Part shown: positions 1 through 8,758 of the stretch, piece by piece
How the letters are laid out: each line of letters opens with the position of its first letter
Position numbering within the stretch: the stretch's first letter is position 1
Assembly (NCBI RefSeq): GCF_048320135.1
Contig: NZ_CP182947.1
Coordinates: 4,092,001-4,156,000 of the forward strand
From: Ideonella_A sakaiensis_A
GTDB lineage: Bacteria > Pseudomonadota > Gammaproteobacteria > Burkholderiales > Burkholderiaceae_C
Direction: 5' to 3'
Length of the DNA: 64,000 nucleotides
Notes under the pieces: generated by a model
Databases searched by the model: none
Told to the model about the DNA's origin: nothing
What the model saw: the letters and a program-made list of their open reading frames with translations, nothing else
Position numbers and translations under genes: made by a program

Positions 1-53
1 TGACGACGCGGCGCGTGCTGCCCAAGACCGCCACACCCGTCTATCGCATGTGA
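1..53 (+). CDS. Carboxyltransferase (acyl-CoA carboxylase beta) subunit, C-terminal tail only
   Basis: Only the last 16 codons are inside the window. They are read in the third frame and end in PVYRM before a TGA at 51-53. Carboxyltransferase beta subunits of the methylcrotonyl/geranyl/propionyl-CoA carboxylase family commonly end in a short (F/Y)xVFRM-type tail, and the two complete beta subunits in this window end in AVFRM and GVFRM. The following hydratase starts within about 10 bases and a biotin carboxylase alpha gene comes next, so this is probably the beta partner of that alpha subunit. The identification rests on a very short tail plus context. Confidence 0.55.
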   Translation, partial: TTRRVLPKTATPVYRM

Positions 54-61
54 TAGGCCGA

Positions 62-862
62 ATGATGAAGACACCCAGCTTCGAAACCCTGCTGCTCGAG
101 ATCGATGGCCGCGGCGTGGCTCGGCTCACGCTGAACCGGCCCGATACCCACAACGCCCTCAACGCAACGCTGATCGTCGAGTTGCATCAGGCCGCCGACT
201 GGCTGGGCAAGACCGCTGATCTGCGAGCCGTGGTGCTGACAGGTGCCGGCAAGACCTTCTGCGCCGGTGGCGACCTCGGCTGGATGCAGCAGAACATCAA
301 CAAGACGCGCGCCGAGCGCGTCGCCGAGAGCACCGAGCTGGCGCTGATGCTGCGTGCTCTGAACCAGCTGCCGATGCCGCTGATTGGCCGCGTCAACGGC
401 CCGGCCTACGGCGGCGGTGTCGGCATGATTTCGGTCTGTGATATTGCGGTTGCGGTCGACAGCGGGATCTACTGTCTGACCGAAGTGCGCCTCGGCCTGC
501 TGCCGGCGAATATCGCCCCCTACGTGGTGGCACGCATGGGGGAGGCGAACGCACGGCGAACCTTCCTCAGCGCCAAGCGAATGACCGCTGCCGAGGCGCA
601 CCGCCTCGGGTTGCTTTCGGAGGTGGTGGCTGGCGATCAGCTCGACGCGGCCGTCGAGCGCGAATTGGCTTACCTTCTGCAGTGTGCCCCCGGTGCAGTG
701 GCGACAACCAAGAAGCTGGTCAGCTATGTGCACGGTCACGATTTGCCCACCAGCATGATCTACGCCGCGGACAAGCTGGCCGACGCCTGGGAAACCGACG
801 AGGGACGTGAAGGCATCGCAGCCTTCTTCGCCAAACGCCCGCCGGCCTGGCACAACAGCTGA
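62..862 (+). CDS. Enoyl-CoA hydratase, methylglutaconyl-CoA hydratase-like
   Basis: A crotonase-fold protein of 266 residues if started at the ATG at 62; a GTG at 50 and an ATG at 65 are alternatives. The two oxyanion-hole segments are visible as FCAGGDL and GPAYGGGVGM, and the catalytic-side segment as LTEVRLGLLPANIAPYV. That last pattern, with Glu in TEVRLGL, is typical of hydratases of branched 3-methylglutaconyl-type substrates (the LiuC/AtuE group). Its place between a carboxyltransferase tail and a biotin carboxylase alpha gene fits hydration of the carboxylated enoyl-CoA. Whether the substrate is a leucine or a terpene intermediate cannot be told from the sequence. Confidence 0.85.
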   Translation: MMKTPSFETLLLEIDGRGVARLTLNRPDTHNALNATLIVELHQAADWLGKTADLRAVVLTGAGKTFCAGGDLGWMQQNINKTRAERVAESTELALMLRALNQLPMPLIGRVNGPAYGGGVGMISVCDIAVAVDSGIYCLTEVRLGLLPANIAPYVVARMGEANARRTFLSAKRMTAAEAHRLGLLSEVVAGDQLDAAVERELAYLLQCAPGAVATTKKLVSYVHGHDLPTSMIYAADKLADAWETDEGREGIAAFFAKRPPAWHNS

Positions 863-881
863 GCGGCTTTTGGCACACACG

Positions 882-2891
882 ATGTTTGACACCCTGCTGA
901 TCGCGAACCGAGGAGAGATCGCCTGCCGCGTTGCACGCACGGCGCGTCGTCTCGGGCTGCGCACGGTGGCGGTCTATTCGGACGCAGACCGCGACGCACT
1001 GCATGTTGCAAGCTGCGACACCGCGCGGCGCATCGGGCCAGCGGATGCTGCGCGCAGTTACCTCGATGCCGCCGCCATCGTCGCCGCTGCGCAGGCCAGC
1101 GGTGCGCAGGCGGTACACCCGGGTTACGGGTTCCTGTCCGAGAGTCTGGCGTTGATCGATGCCTGTGAGCAGGCGGGCATCACTTTTGTCGGCCCTTCGC
1201 GCGACGCCGTCCGGCGCATGGGCTCGAAGATCGAATCCAAGCGCATCGCGATCGAGCACGGTGTGCCCGTGGTGCCCGGCTACCACGGCGATGACCAGGG
1301 TGATGCGTTGCTGGCCGACGCGGCCGGGCGGGTCGGCTATCCGCTGCTGATCAAGGCATCGGCTGGCGGTGGCGGCAAGGGCATGCGGGTCGTGCGAGCG
1401 GCCGATCAGTTCGGCGCCGCACTGGACACGGTGCGCCGTGAAGCCGCAGCTTCGTTCGGCGACGACCGCGTTCTGCTCGAACGCTATCTCGAGGAACCGC
1501 GTCACCTGGAGGTGCAGTTGCTGGGCGACCGGCACGGCAATCTGCTGCACCTGTTCGAGCGCGAATGCTCGATCCAGCGCAGCCACCAGAAGGTCATCGA
1601 GGAGGCGCCGGCAGCCCACCTTGACGATGTGCTTCGCGACACGTTGCATGCGCATGCGTTGACGATCGGTCGGGCCATCGGCTACGACAGCACCGGCACC
1701 ATCGAGTTCATTCACGACGCGCGCAGCGGCGCCGTCTATTTTCTGGAAATGAATACCCGGCTGCAGGTCGAGCACCCGGTCACCGAGGCGACTGTGGGCA
1801 TTGACCTGGTCGAGTGGCAGTTGCGGGTTGCCGCCGGCGAGCCGTTGGGCTTCGAACAGAAGGACCTGTCACAGCGCGGATGGGCCATCGAGGCACGGAT
1901 CTGTGCGGAGGATCCAGCCGCCGGCTTCGCGCCCGAGGTCGGCTCCATCGCGGGCTACCGCGAAGCCACCGGTGAGGGCATTCGCGTCGACAGCGGCGTG
2001 CGCGAGGGCAGCCGCGTGACCCCGTATTACGACTCGATGGTGGCCAAGGTGATCGCCTTTGCCGACAACCGCGGACAGGCCGCGCGGCGCCTGGCCACAG
2101 CATTGGATCAGTATCAGTTGCTGGGCGTGCGCAGCAACCTTGGCTTCCTGGCCGACCTGCTGCGCGCGCCAGCGTTTGCCGACATGCTCAGCACCAACTA
2201 CATCGAGCGCAGCTTCCCTGACGGCTGGCGCCCGCGCGGCGATGCTGTCGAGGCCCACGCCATCGCCGCGCTGGGTTGCGCGCTGGCCGCGCAAGCACCC
2301 TATTCGGCGTCGCCGTGGCAGGCGCTGGGCGCCTGGCGGGTGGGCGACGATGCGGTCCGATCGGGTGTGCCGGTGCTGCTCGAGGACGCGTCACGCACGC
2401 TGCACCAGTCACTCGTGCAGGCCCGCGGCAACCGCTGGCTGGTGCAGGTCGGCGAGCGCAGTTTTCAGTTCGCCGGCCGGCTCGACGGCGTGCAGCTGGA
2501 TGTTGAATGCGACGGTCGCAGCGCAAGTCATCGATTCTTGCGTGTGCAGGAAAGCGGGACTGAACGCGTATGGCTGTCGGGCCCTGAAGGCATCCACTGC
2601 TGGACGCGCGGGGATCGCATTCGGCATGCGCGCAACCGCAGCGAGGTCACGGAAAGCGACACCGGCAACAGCCTGCGTGCGCCGATGCCTGGGCTGGTGA
2701 CATCGGTGCGGGTCAGCCTTGGCGCGAGCGTGCGACTCGGCGACACCCTGGTGATGCTCGAGGCGATGAAGATGCTGAATTCCCTGTCGGCGCCGGTCAG
2801 CGGCCGGGTTACCGAGTTGCGCTGCCGCGAAGGTGATTCGGTGCGCGGCGGCGATCTGCTGCTGGTCATCGAAGCCGAGGAAAGTTCATGA
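882..2891 (+). CDS. Acyl-CoA carboxylase alpha subunit (biotin carboxylase + biotin carrier)
   Basis: A 669-residue alpha subunit starting at the ATG before FDTLLIANRGEIACRV, the usual N-terminus of this family. The biotin carboxylase N-domain is followed by an ATP-grasp region with the glycine-rich loop KASAGGGGKGM and the motif EMNTRLQVEHPVTE. The C-terminal biotinyl domain carries LEAMKML, so Lys630 should be biotinylated. Known family role: ATP-dependent carboxylation of biotin and transfer to an acyl-CoA by a beta partner. With the beta tail at the left edge, the hydratase and the next acyl-CoA dehydrogenase, it resembles methylcrotonyl- or geranyl-CoA carboxylase. Its stop overlaps the next start (ATGA). 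Confidence 0.9.
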   Translation: MFDTLLIANRGEIACRVARTARRLGLRTVAVYSDADRDALHVASCDTARRIGPADAARSYLDAAAIVAAAQASGAQAVHPGYGFLSESLALIDACEQAGITFVGPSRDAVRRMGSKIESKRIAIEHGVPVVPGYHGDDQGDALLADAAGRVGYPLLIKASAGGGGKGMRVVRAADQFGAALDTVRREAAASFGDDRVLLERYLEEPRHLEVQLLGDRHGNLLHLFERECSIQRSHQKVIEEAPAAHLDDVLRDTLHAHALTIGRAIGYDSTGTIEFIHDARSGAVYFLEMNTRLQVEHPVTEATVGIDLVEWQLRVAAGEPLGFEQKDLSQRGWAIEARICAEDPAAGFAPEVGSIAGYREATGEGIRVDSGVREGSRVTPYYDSMVAKVIAFADNRGQAARRLATALDQYQLLGVRSNLGFLADLLRAPAFADMLSTNYIERSFPDGWRPRGDAVEAHAIAALGCALAAQAPYSASPWQALGAWRVGDDAVRSGVPVLLEDASRTLHQSLVQARGNRWLVQVGERSFQFAGRLDGVQLDVECDGRSASHRFLRVQESGTERVWLSGPEGIHCWTRGDRIRHARNRSEVTESDTGNSLRAPMPGLVTSVRVSLGASVRLGDTLVMLEAMKMLNSLSAPVSGRVTELRCREGDSVRGGDLLLVIEAEESS

Positions 2892-4033
2892 ACGAACCGG
2901 TCTACTTCACCGAGCAGCATCGGCAGTTTCGCGACAACCTGCGCCGCTTCGTCGAACAGGAAATCGTCCCGTGCGCGGCCTCTTGGGAAGAGGCTGGAAT
3001 GGTGCCGCGCGAAGTGATTCGCCAGATGGGCGAACTGGGCTACCTGGGCATCCGCTATCCCGAGCAATACGGTGGCTCTGGACTGGACACCGTGTACAGC
3101 GCAATCCTGGCCGAGGAGCTCGGCCGCTCCACCTACGGCGGGTTCGCTGTCACCGTCACCGTGCACACCGACATGGCCTCGCCGCACCTGGTGAACTTCG
3201 GAACGCCCGAGCAGCTGCAGCGCTACCTGCCGGCGCTGATCCGCGGCGAAAAGGTCTGCGCGGTCGCCGTCACCGAGCCCGATGCCGGTTCCGATGTGGC
3301 GGGCATCCGCACCCGCGCGGTGCGCGATGGCGACGACTGGGTCATCAACGGCAGCAAGATGTTCATCACCAACGGAGTGCATGGTGACCTGTACTTCGTC
3401 GGCGCGAAGACAGATCCGGCCGCCAAGGGCTCGCGCGGCATCTCGATCTTCATCGTCGAGAAAGGCACGCCGGGATTGCGGGTCGGCCGCGCGCTGAAGA
3501 AAAGTGGCTGGCTGAGCAGCGATACCGCAGAACTGGTGTTCGAAAACTGCCGCATCCCGGCCGCCAATCTGCTGGGTGGCGAGAACAAGGGTTTCTACCA
3601 GATCATGCGCAACTTCCAGAACGAACGGATGGTGATCGGCGCGGCAGCGATGGGCGAAGCGGCGCGCGCGATCGAGATGACGGTGGACTACGTGCGCGAG
3701 CGCAAGGCTTTCGGCGCCAGTCTGTGGGACAAGCAGGTGATTCGCCAGCGCCTGGCTATTCGCGCCGCGCAGGTCGAGGCCGGGCGCGCGCTGGTCTACC
3801 ACGCCGCCTGGCTCGATGCGCAGGGCCGGGAGTGCGTCAAGGAAGTCTCGATGGTCAAGGCGCTTTGCGGCGAGCTCGTCAACAAGGTCCTGTATGACTG
3901 CCAGCAGTTTCACGGCGGTTTCGGCTACATGCGCGAAGCCGCAATCGAACGCATGGTGCGAGACGCGCGCGTCGCGGCGATCGGTGGCGGCGCCACCGAA
4001 GTGATGCTCGAAGAAGTAGCGAAACGACTGTGA
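2888..4033 (+). CDS. Acyl-CoA dehydrogenase
   Basis: A full-length 381-residue flavin-dependent acyl-CoA dehydrogenase. Visible landmarks are the N-terminal helical region (EQHRQFRDNLRRF), the flavin-contacting segment VAVTEPDAGSDVAG, the middle-domain strand WVINGSKMFITNG, and the C-terminal QQFHGGFGYMRE and IGGGATEVM. The catalytic-base position seen as YEGT in medium-chain enzymes is GGGAT here, so the base may sit elsewhere, as in isovaleryl-CoA dehydrogenase. It is translationally coupled to the genes on both sides by 4-base overlaps. An isovaleryl- or citronellyl-CoA dehydrogenase role fits the cluster but is inferred only from neighbours. Confidence 0.9.
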   Translation: MNEPVYFTEQHRQFRDNLRRFVEQEIVPCAASWEEAGMVPREVIRQMGELGYLGIRYPEQYGGSGLDTVYSAILAEELGRSTYGGFAVTVTVHTDMASPHLVNFGTPEQLQRYLPALIRGEKVCAVAVTEPDAGSDVAGIRTRAVRDGDDWVINGSKMFITNGVHGDLYFVGAKTDPAAKGSRGISIFIVEKGTPGLRVGRALKKSGWLSSDTAELVFENCRIPAANLLGGENKGFYQIMRNFQNERMVIGAAAMGEAARAIEMTVDYVRERKAFGASLWDKQVIRQRLAIRAAQVEAGRALVYHAAWLDAQGRECVKEVSMVKALCGELVNKVLYDCQQFHGGFGYMREAAIERMVRDARVAAIGGGATEVMLEEVAKRL

Positions 4034-4521
4034 ACACCAACGCCGCCAACGCGACTCCCGCCGCGCCGTCCGGTGCACTTGACGCACGCTGGCGGCAGCT
4101 GACCCGGATTTCGCCGTACAGCCGCGAACTGGGCCTGGAGCTGGCCCATGTTGGTGTCGACTGGTGCGTGCTGCGGGTGCCATATGCCGAGAAGCTGATC
4201 GGTTATCCCGAGACGCGCGTGCTGCACGGCGGCGTGATCACGGCATTGATGGACGTCGCCTTCGGCCTGTCGATCTTCGTCCGGCTGGGCGAACTGCGGC
4301 CGATGGCAACGCTCGATCTGCGCATCGACTACCTGAAGCCCGCGACGCCCGATCGCGACGTGCTGGGCGGAGCGGTCTGCTACAAGCTCAGCTCGGAGCT
4401 GGCTTTCGTGCGCGGCTGCGCCTATCACGACACCCCTGATGACCCGATCGCGACCTCGATCGCGATCTTCATGTTCACCGGCGGCCCGCCAATCTCGCTC
4501 GAGAAGGCGGGCCAGCCATGA
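4030..4521 (+). CDS. PaaI-family hotdog thioesterase
   Basis: A 163-residue single hotdog-fold protein. The segment VLHGGVITALMDVAFGL contains the HGG motif and the following helix typical of PaaI/4HBT acyl-CoA thioesterases, and ATLDLRIDYLKPA is the central strand. Such proteins hydrolyse acyl-CoA to free acid and CoA, often to relieve dead-end CoA esters. It overlaps the dehydrogenase before it and the second thioesterase after it by 4 bases each, so it is part of one coupled operon. Substrate unknown. Confidence 0.82.
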   Translation: MNTNAANATPAAPSGALDARWRQLTRISPYSRELGLELAHVGVDWCVLRVPYAEKLIGYPETRVLHGGVITALMDVAFGLSIFVRLGELRPMATLDLRIDYLKPATPDRDVLGGAVCYKLSSELAFVRGCAYHDTPDDPIATSIAIFMFTGGPPISLEKAGQP

Positions 4522-4976
4522 AACTCTCCGAGGTGGTGGCCGCAGCGCGAGCCACCGGAAACTGGACATCGCTGGTGGACACGATCCCGTACGCCCGCTT
4601 TCTCAACATGTCGATCGACGTAAAGGGCGACGTGTTCAGCTGCACGCTGCCGTTCGACCAGAAGCTGATCGGCAACCCGATCCTGCCGGCGCTGCACGGC
4701 GGCGCCATCGGCGGTTTCATGGAGAGCACCGGCCTGTTCTATCTGCTGTGGCACATGGACAGCAGCGAGCTACCGAAGACGATCGACTTCAGCTTCGACT
4801 TCCTGCGCTCGGGTCGACCCGAAAACGTCTACGCCAACGTCTTCATGGTCAAGCAGGGCCAGCGGGTCGCGCACCTGCGCATCGAAGCCTGGCAGTCCAG
4901 CCCCGACAAACCCATCGCCACCGGCCACGGCAATTTCATGCTGAAGCCGGCTGCATCATCGAAAGGATCTCCATGA
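4518..4976 (+). CDS. PaaI-family hotdog thioesterase, second copy
   Basis: A 152-residue hotdog protein with LPALHGGAIGGFME as the HGG helix and KTIDFSFDFLRSG as the central strand. It is clearly related in architecture to the preceding gene but divergent in sequence. Side-by-side paralogous hotdog genes may form a heteromeric thioesterase or act on different acyl chains; that is inference. The stop overlaps the ATG of the following SDR by 4 bases. Confidence 0.78.
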   Translation: MKLSEVVAAARATGNWTSLVDTIPYARFLNMSIDVKGDVFSCTLPFDQKLIGNPILPALHGGAIGGFMESTGLFYLLWHMDSSELPKTIDFSFDFLRSGRPENVYANVFMVKQGQRVAHLRIEAWQSSPDKPIATGHGNFMLKPAASSKGSP

Positions 4977-5860
4977 TCGACAACCGCTACCGTTCCGTCT
5001 ACCGCCCCGGCCTGTTTGCCGGCAAGACGGTCGTCGTCACCGGCGGAGGCAGCGGCATCGGTCGCTGCACCGCGCACGAACTCGCCAGCCTCGGCGCCGC
5101 GGTCGCGCTGGTGGGGCGAAAGATCGAGAAGCTGCAGGCGGTGCAGGCCGAGATCGAGGCTGCCGCCCCGGGCACGAAGCTGAGCATTCATTCGTGTGAT
5201 ATCCGCGACGAGGCGGGCGTCAAGCAGATGATCACCGACGTGCTCGCTGCGCACGGCCGCATCGACGGTCTGGTCAACAACGCCGGCGGCCAGTACCCGC
5301 AGCCGGCGCGCGACATCACGTTGAAGGGCTGGGACGCGGTGGTGCGCAACAACCTGCATGGTGGCTTTCTCGTTTCGCGCGAGGCCTACACACAGTGGAT
5401 GGAGGCGCATGGCGGCGCCATCGTCAACATCATTGCCGACATGTGGATGGGCATGCCGACCATGGCGCACAGCGGCGCGGCGCGCGCCGGCATGCTGTCG
5501 TTCACCGAGACCGCGGCCTGCGAGTGGGCGCAGTCGGGCGTGCGTGTCAACGCGGTGGCGCCGGGCTTCGTGGCCAGCAGCGGGTTCGACACTTACGGCC
5601 CGGAGATGAAGGCCAAGTTCCGCAGCCTGATGACAACCGCGCCGTTGCAACGCTACGGCACCGAGGCCGAGGTCTCGTCGGCCATCGTCTATCTGCTGTC
5701 CGAAGGTGCCGCCTACATCACAGGTTCCTACATTCGCGTCGACGGCGGGGTGCCCAACGCCCGCCAGACCTGGAAGCTCGAAGAGCACACCCGCTCGGTG
5801 CCATACGAGGGCTTTCCGCTCGCCAAGATGCCGGACTGCCTGAAGCCCGGCGCCGAATAA
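4973..5860 (+). CDS. Short-chain dehydrogenase/reductase, dienoyl-CoA-reductase-like, with altered active site
   Basis: A 295-residue SDR. The nucleotide-binding motif is TGGGSGIG near residue 22 and NNAGG is present. At the place where SDRs normally carry YxxxK the sequence reads MAHSGAARAGM, so Tyr appears replaced by His or Ser and Lys by Arg. Enoyl/dienoyl-CoA reductase-type SDRs are known to deviate at the Tyr. The start with RSVYRPGLFAGKTVVVTGG, the length, and the carboxylase neighbourhood are reminiscent of SDRs in acyclic-terpene (atu) clusters; that comparison is from memory and not verified. ATGA coupling to the thioesterase before it fixes the start. Confidence 0.8.
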   Translation: MIDNRYRSVYRPGLFAGKTVVVTGGGSGIGRCTAHELASLGAAVALVGRKIEKLQAVQAEIEAAAPGTKLSIHSCDIRDEAGVKQMITDVLAAHGRIDGLVNNAGGQYPQPARDITLKGWDAVVRNNLHGGFLVSREAYTQWMEAHGGAIVNIIADMWMGMPTMAHSGAARAGMLSFTETAACEWAQSGVRVNAVAPGFVASSGFDTYGPEMKAKFRSLMTTAPLQRYGTEAEVSSAIVYLLSEGAAYITGSYIRVDGGVPNARQTWKLEEHTRSVPYEGFPLAKMPDCLKPGAE

Positions 5861-5889
5861 CTCGCCTCACCGCTCTAAGGAGAAGAAAC

Positions 5890-6378
5890 ATGTCCATGGA
5901 TATCCCGGCCGGTGCCAAACCGGTGCCCTTCAAGACGCACAACCGCACCATCACCGAGACCGACATCGTCACCTTCGTTAATGTCGTGGGCCTGCACGAG
6001 CCCTTCTTCATCGACATGGAATACATCAAGGCGAACATGTCAGGCAAGCACCGCAACCGTTTCGCTCCCGGGCCGATGATCATCTCGGTCGGCATGGGGC
6101 TGTTGGCGCCGACCGTGGCCGGCATCATCGACAAGGTGCTGGAAGGCCGCGAGCATGGCCCCTTCGGCGGCATGACCGGCGTGGACGCGCGTATCAAGGC
6201 GGCGCTGTTCCCGGGCGACACGGTGCACGTTGAGGGCGAGGCTTGGCTCCGCCCGCCGAGTTCGCGTGGCTACACGCTGATGGACCTGCGCCACCGCGTC
6301 ATCAACCAGCACGGCGAGGTACTGGTCGAGTTCACCGAAACCATCACTTTCCTGCCCAAGGGCGCCGTCGAACACTGA
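5890..6378 (+). CDS. MaoC-like hotdog dehydratase family protein
   Basis: A 162-residue protein starting at ATG 5890 behind an AAGGAGAAG ribosome site. It has the MaoC-domain segment TITETDIVTFVNVVGLHEP and FAPGPMIISVGMGLL. MaoC proteins hydrate enoyl-CoAs with a conserved Asp/His pair in a GDxNPxH loop; here that loop reads GLHEPFFID, so the canonical His is not evident. It therefore may be a hotdog protein with a different mechanism or substrate. Related proteins lie at 24486-24947 and 54875-55345 in this window. Confidence 0.75.
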   Translation: MSMDIPAGAKPVPFKTHNRTITETDIVTFVNVVGLHEPFFIDMEYIKANMSGKHRNRFAPGPMIISVGMGLLAPTVAGIIDKVLEGREHGPFGGMTGVDARIKAALFPGDTVHVEGEAWLRPPSSRGYTLMDLRHRVINQHGEVLVEFTETITFLPKGAVEH

Positions 6379-6400
6379 AGCGCTGAGGCCGGGCCACGCC

Positions 6401-7189
6401 ATGAACGGAAGATTCAATGGGCGCACCGCGATCGTCACCGCGGCAGGCGCCGGTATCGGCGCCGCGACCGCGCGGGCTTTCGCGCGCGAAGGTGCACACG
6501 TCGTGGTCGCCGACCTGAGCGGCAAGCGAGCCGAGGAGACGGCCGCCGGCGTTGTCGCGCAGGGCGGTGACGCGGCCTGGATCAAGATGGACGCTGCCGA
6601 TCCCGCCGCGGTGCAGGCGACCGTGCAGCTTGCGCTCGACCGCTACGGCGGCGTCGACGTGCTGGTCAACAACGCCGGCTACGGCGAGCCGGCGCTGCTG
6701 GCAGACTATTCGCTCGACAGCTGGAACCGCATCATGGCGGTAACTCTGACCAGCGTCTTCCTGGGGCTGAAGTACGTCCTGCCGGTGATGCGGCGCCAAG
6801 GCCGCGGGGCGGTGGTAAATACGGCGTCGATCTCCGGCACCGCTGGCGACTACGGCATGTCGGCCTATAACGCGGCGAAGGCCGGGGTCATCAACCTGAC
6901 GCGGTCGGCGGCGCTGGAGTGCGCGCAGGACGGCATACGCATCAACTGCGTCTGCCCGGGGGGCATCGACACCCGCGTGACGCAGGTGCTGGCCGGCGCG
7001 CGCGCCGACGAGGTGCGCCGTTCGATGGCGGCCGTGCATCCGCTGGGCCGCATGGGCAAGGCCGACGAGATCGCCGACGCCATCCTCTTCCTTGCCTCGG
7101 ACGGGGCTTCGTTCATCACCGGTGCCGCGCTGGTGGCCGACGGCGGTCTGACGGTGCAGACCGGTCTGCCTCCGTTCGTGGCGCGCTGA
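6401..7189 (+). CDS. Short-chain dehydrogenase/reductase (FabG-like)
   Basis: A classical 262-residue SDR. The Rossmann motif is TAAGAGIGAAT near residue 13, followed by NNAGYG, a catalytic Ser in SISGT, and the YNAAK dyad giving Tyr and Lys. The C-terminal FITGAALVADGG is typical of 3-hydroxyacyl dehydrogenases. It probably oxidises a hydroxyacyl-CoA or similar alcohol in the pathway of this cluster; cofactor preference is not assigned. It lies 22 bases after the MaoC-like gene in the same orientation. Confidence 0.85.
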   Translation: MNGRFNGRTAIVTAAGAGIGAATARAFAREGAHVVVADLSGKRAEETAAGVVAQGGDAAWIKMDAADPAAVQATVQLALDRYGGVDVLVNNAGYGEPALLADYSLDSWNRIMAVTLTSVFLGLKYVLPVMRRQGRGAVVNTASISGTAGDYGMSAYNAAKAGVINLTRSAALECAQDGIRINCVCPGGIDTRVTQVLAGARADEVRRSMAAVHPLGRMGKADEIADAILFLASDGASFITGAALVADGGLTVQTGLPPFVAR

Positions 7190-7214
7190 CGTTCAACCGC
7201 AAAAGCATCTCGAA

Positions 7215-7490
7215 ATGAACTTCAGCTTCACCGAAGAACAAAATCTGCTGCGCGACAGCGCGCGCGCGATGCTCGACCGCGTCGCCACGCCCGAGTACAT
7301 CCGGCGCTGCGATGTCGAGCCGCACTACCCCTACGAGTTGTACCAGGCCTTCGTCGAGATGGGTCTGCTGCGCATGCCGTTCCCGGAGTCGGTAGGCGGC
7401 CGCGACGCGCGTGTCACCACCATCACCGCGGGCAGGTCGCAGATGCAGCGCAACCTGATCGCCGGGCTGCTTGGCCTGAAGGCAAAGTGA
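7215..7490 (+). pseudogene. Acyl-CoA dehydrogenase with a large in-frame internal deletion
   Basis: A 91-codon open frame joins two ends of an acyl-CoA dehydrogenase. Residues 1 to about 62 are a normal N-terminus (MNFSFTEEQNLLRDSAR, then MGLLRMPFPESVGG). From about residue 63 on, RDARVTTITAG and SQMQRNLIAGLLGLK are the normal C-terminal end. The flavin- and substrate-binding middle, roughly 290 residues, is missing. The junction lies at the GCGGCCGC around 7396-7405. The frame is preserved, so a short protein could be made, but it cannot fold as an acyl-CoA dehydrogenase. Its TGA overlaps a GTG that could start the next gene. Confidence 0.85.
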
Positions 7491-7498
7491 GCAACCGC

Positions 7499-8692
7499 AT
7501 GGATTTCGATCTGACCGAAGAACAGGTGATGTTGCGCGACGCAGCACGCAAGCTGGCGCAGCAGGAGTTTCGTTCGCGAGCTGCGCGCTGGGATCGGGAA
7601 GAAACCTTCCCCGAGGAGAACAAGCATCGCCTGGCTGAACTGGGCTATCTGGGCTTGAGCATCGACAAGGAATATGGCGGCGCTGGCGCTGGCCTGGTCA
7701 GTACCTACCTGGTGATAGAGGAACTTGCCAAGGTGGATCTGTTGACCGCAATGATCGTCCACGACCAGAACGTTTCGCCGCGCATCATTGCCAATCACGG
7801 CCCCGAACAACTGAAGCGCAGGCTGGTGCCGCGGTTTGTCACCGGTGAACTCGAATGCAGCATTGCCTGGACCGAGCCGCAGGCCGGTTCTGATGGCACT
7901 GCCATCCGCACCGCCGCCGTCCGCGATGTCGACCAATACCTGATCAACGGAAGCAAGATCTTCACGACCTTCGGAGACCGTGCCGACATGCACTTGGTTT
8001 ACGCGCGCTTCGGGGTCTCGAACGGTGCCAAGGGCATCGGCACCATCGTCGTCGAAAGCGATCGGCCGGGCCTGACGGTGCGCAAGCTCGAAGGCAAGAT
8101 GGGCGTGCGAGGTGCGGCCGAGAACGAACTGTTCTTCGATAACGTGCGCGTGCCGGCGACCAACGTCGTGACCCTCGGCGATCCGCAGAATTCACTTGGC
8201 TTCGTCAAGCCGCTGACCATCTACAACGGCACCCGCGTGGGCATGGGTGTGATGGCGCTGGGCGTGGCCGAGGGCGCGTTCGATCTGGCTCGCGAGTACA
8301 TGACGGTGCGCGAGCAGTTCGGCCAGAAATTGAGCGAGATGCAGGGCCTGCGCTGGTTGATGGCCGACGCGCTGATCGAGATCGAGGCCGCACGCTGCCT
8401 TTGCTACAAGGCGCTGGCGCTGATCGATGCCGGCACGCCCGATCCGCAGCTGTGCTCGATCGCCAAGGTGTTTGCCACCGAGATGGCACAGCGCGTCACC
8501 GTGCAATGCCAGCAGATGTTCGGTGGCTATGGCTACTTCGGGTCGTTGCCGCTGGAGCGCATGGTCCGCGACGTCCGCATGCTCACGCTGACGGGAGGCA
8601 CCACCCAGACGCAAAAAAACGTCATTGCCGGTCACATCTTCCCGGCGCCGACGCGCGCGACGAGTGTTGAAGGAGCTTTTGCCGATCAATAG
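7499..8692 (+). CDS. Acyl-CoA dehydrogenase
   Basis: A 397-residue acyl-CoA dehydrogenase when started at ATG 7499 (MDFDLTEEQVMLRDAARK). A GTG at 7487 overlapping the previous stop would add four residues. The flavin segment is CSIAWTEPQAGSDG, the middle domain QYLINGSKIFTTFG, and the C-terminal part MFGGYGYFGSLPLERMVRD followed by LTGGTTQTQKNVIAG. The usual EGTxxxxR glutamate position is TGGTT, so the base is not at the medium-chain position. It closes the first plus-strand catabolic block; the TRAP receptor gene begins 66 bases later. Confidence 0.88.
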   Translation: MDFDLTEEQVMLRDAARKLAQQEFRSRAARWDREETFPEENKHRLAELGYLGLSIDKEYGGAGAGLVSTYLVIEELAKVDLLTAMIVHDQNVSPRIIANHGPEQLKRRLVPRFVTGELECSIAWTEPQAGSDGTAIRTAAVRDVDQYLINGSKIFTTFGDRADMHLVYARFGVSNGAKGIGTIVVESDRPGLTVRKLEGKMGVRGAAENELFFDNVRVPATNVVTLGDPQNSLGFVKPLTIYNGTRVGMGVMALGVAEGAFDLAREYMTVREQFGQKLSEMQGLRWLMADALIEIEAARCLCYKALALIDAGTPDPQLCSIAKVFATEMAQRVTVQCQQMFGGYGYFGSLPLERMVRDVRMLTLTGGTTQTQKNVIAGHIFPAPTRATSVEGAFADQ

Positions 8693-8758
8693 CACTCGTC
8701 ACCCATACACCAGCTGAGAAACGACCAGCGCCATCCACTTGAAAAGGAGAACCTACCA

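Noticed and set aside
720..1775. Long minus-strand open frames opposite the carboxylase alpha gene (and similar ones opposite most genes)
   Set aside because: High-GC coding DNA produces long antisense frames; these have no family motifs and mirror real genes in position.
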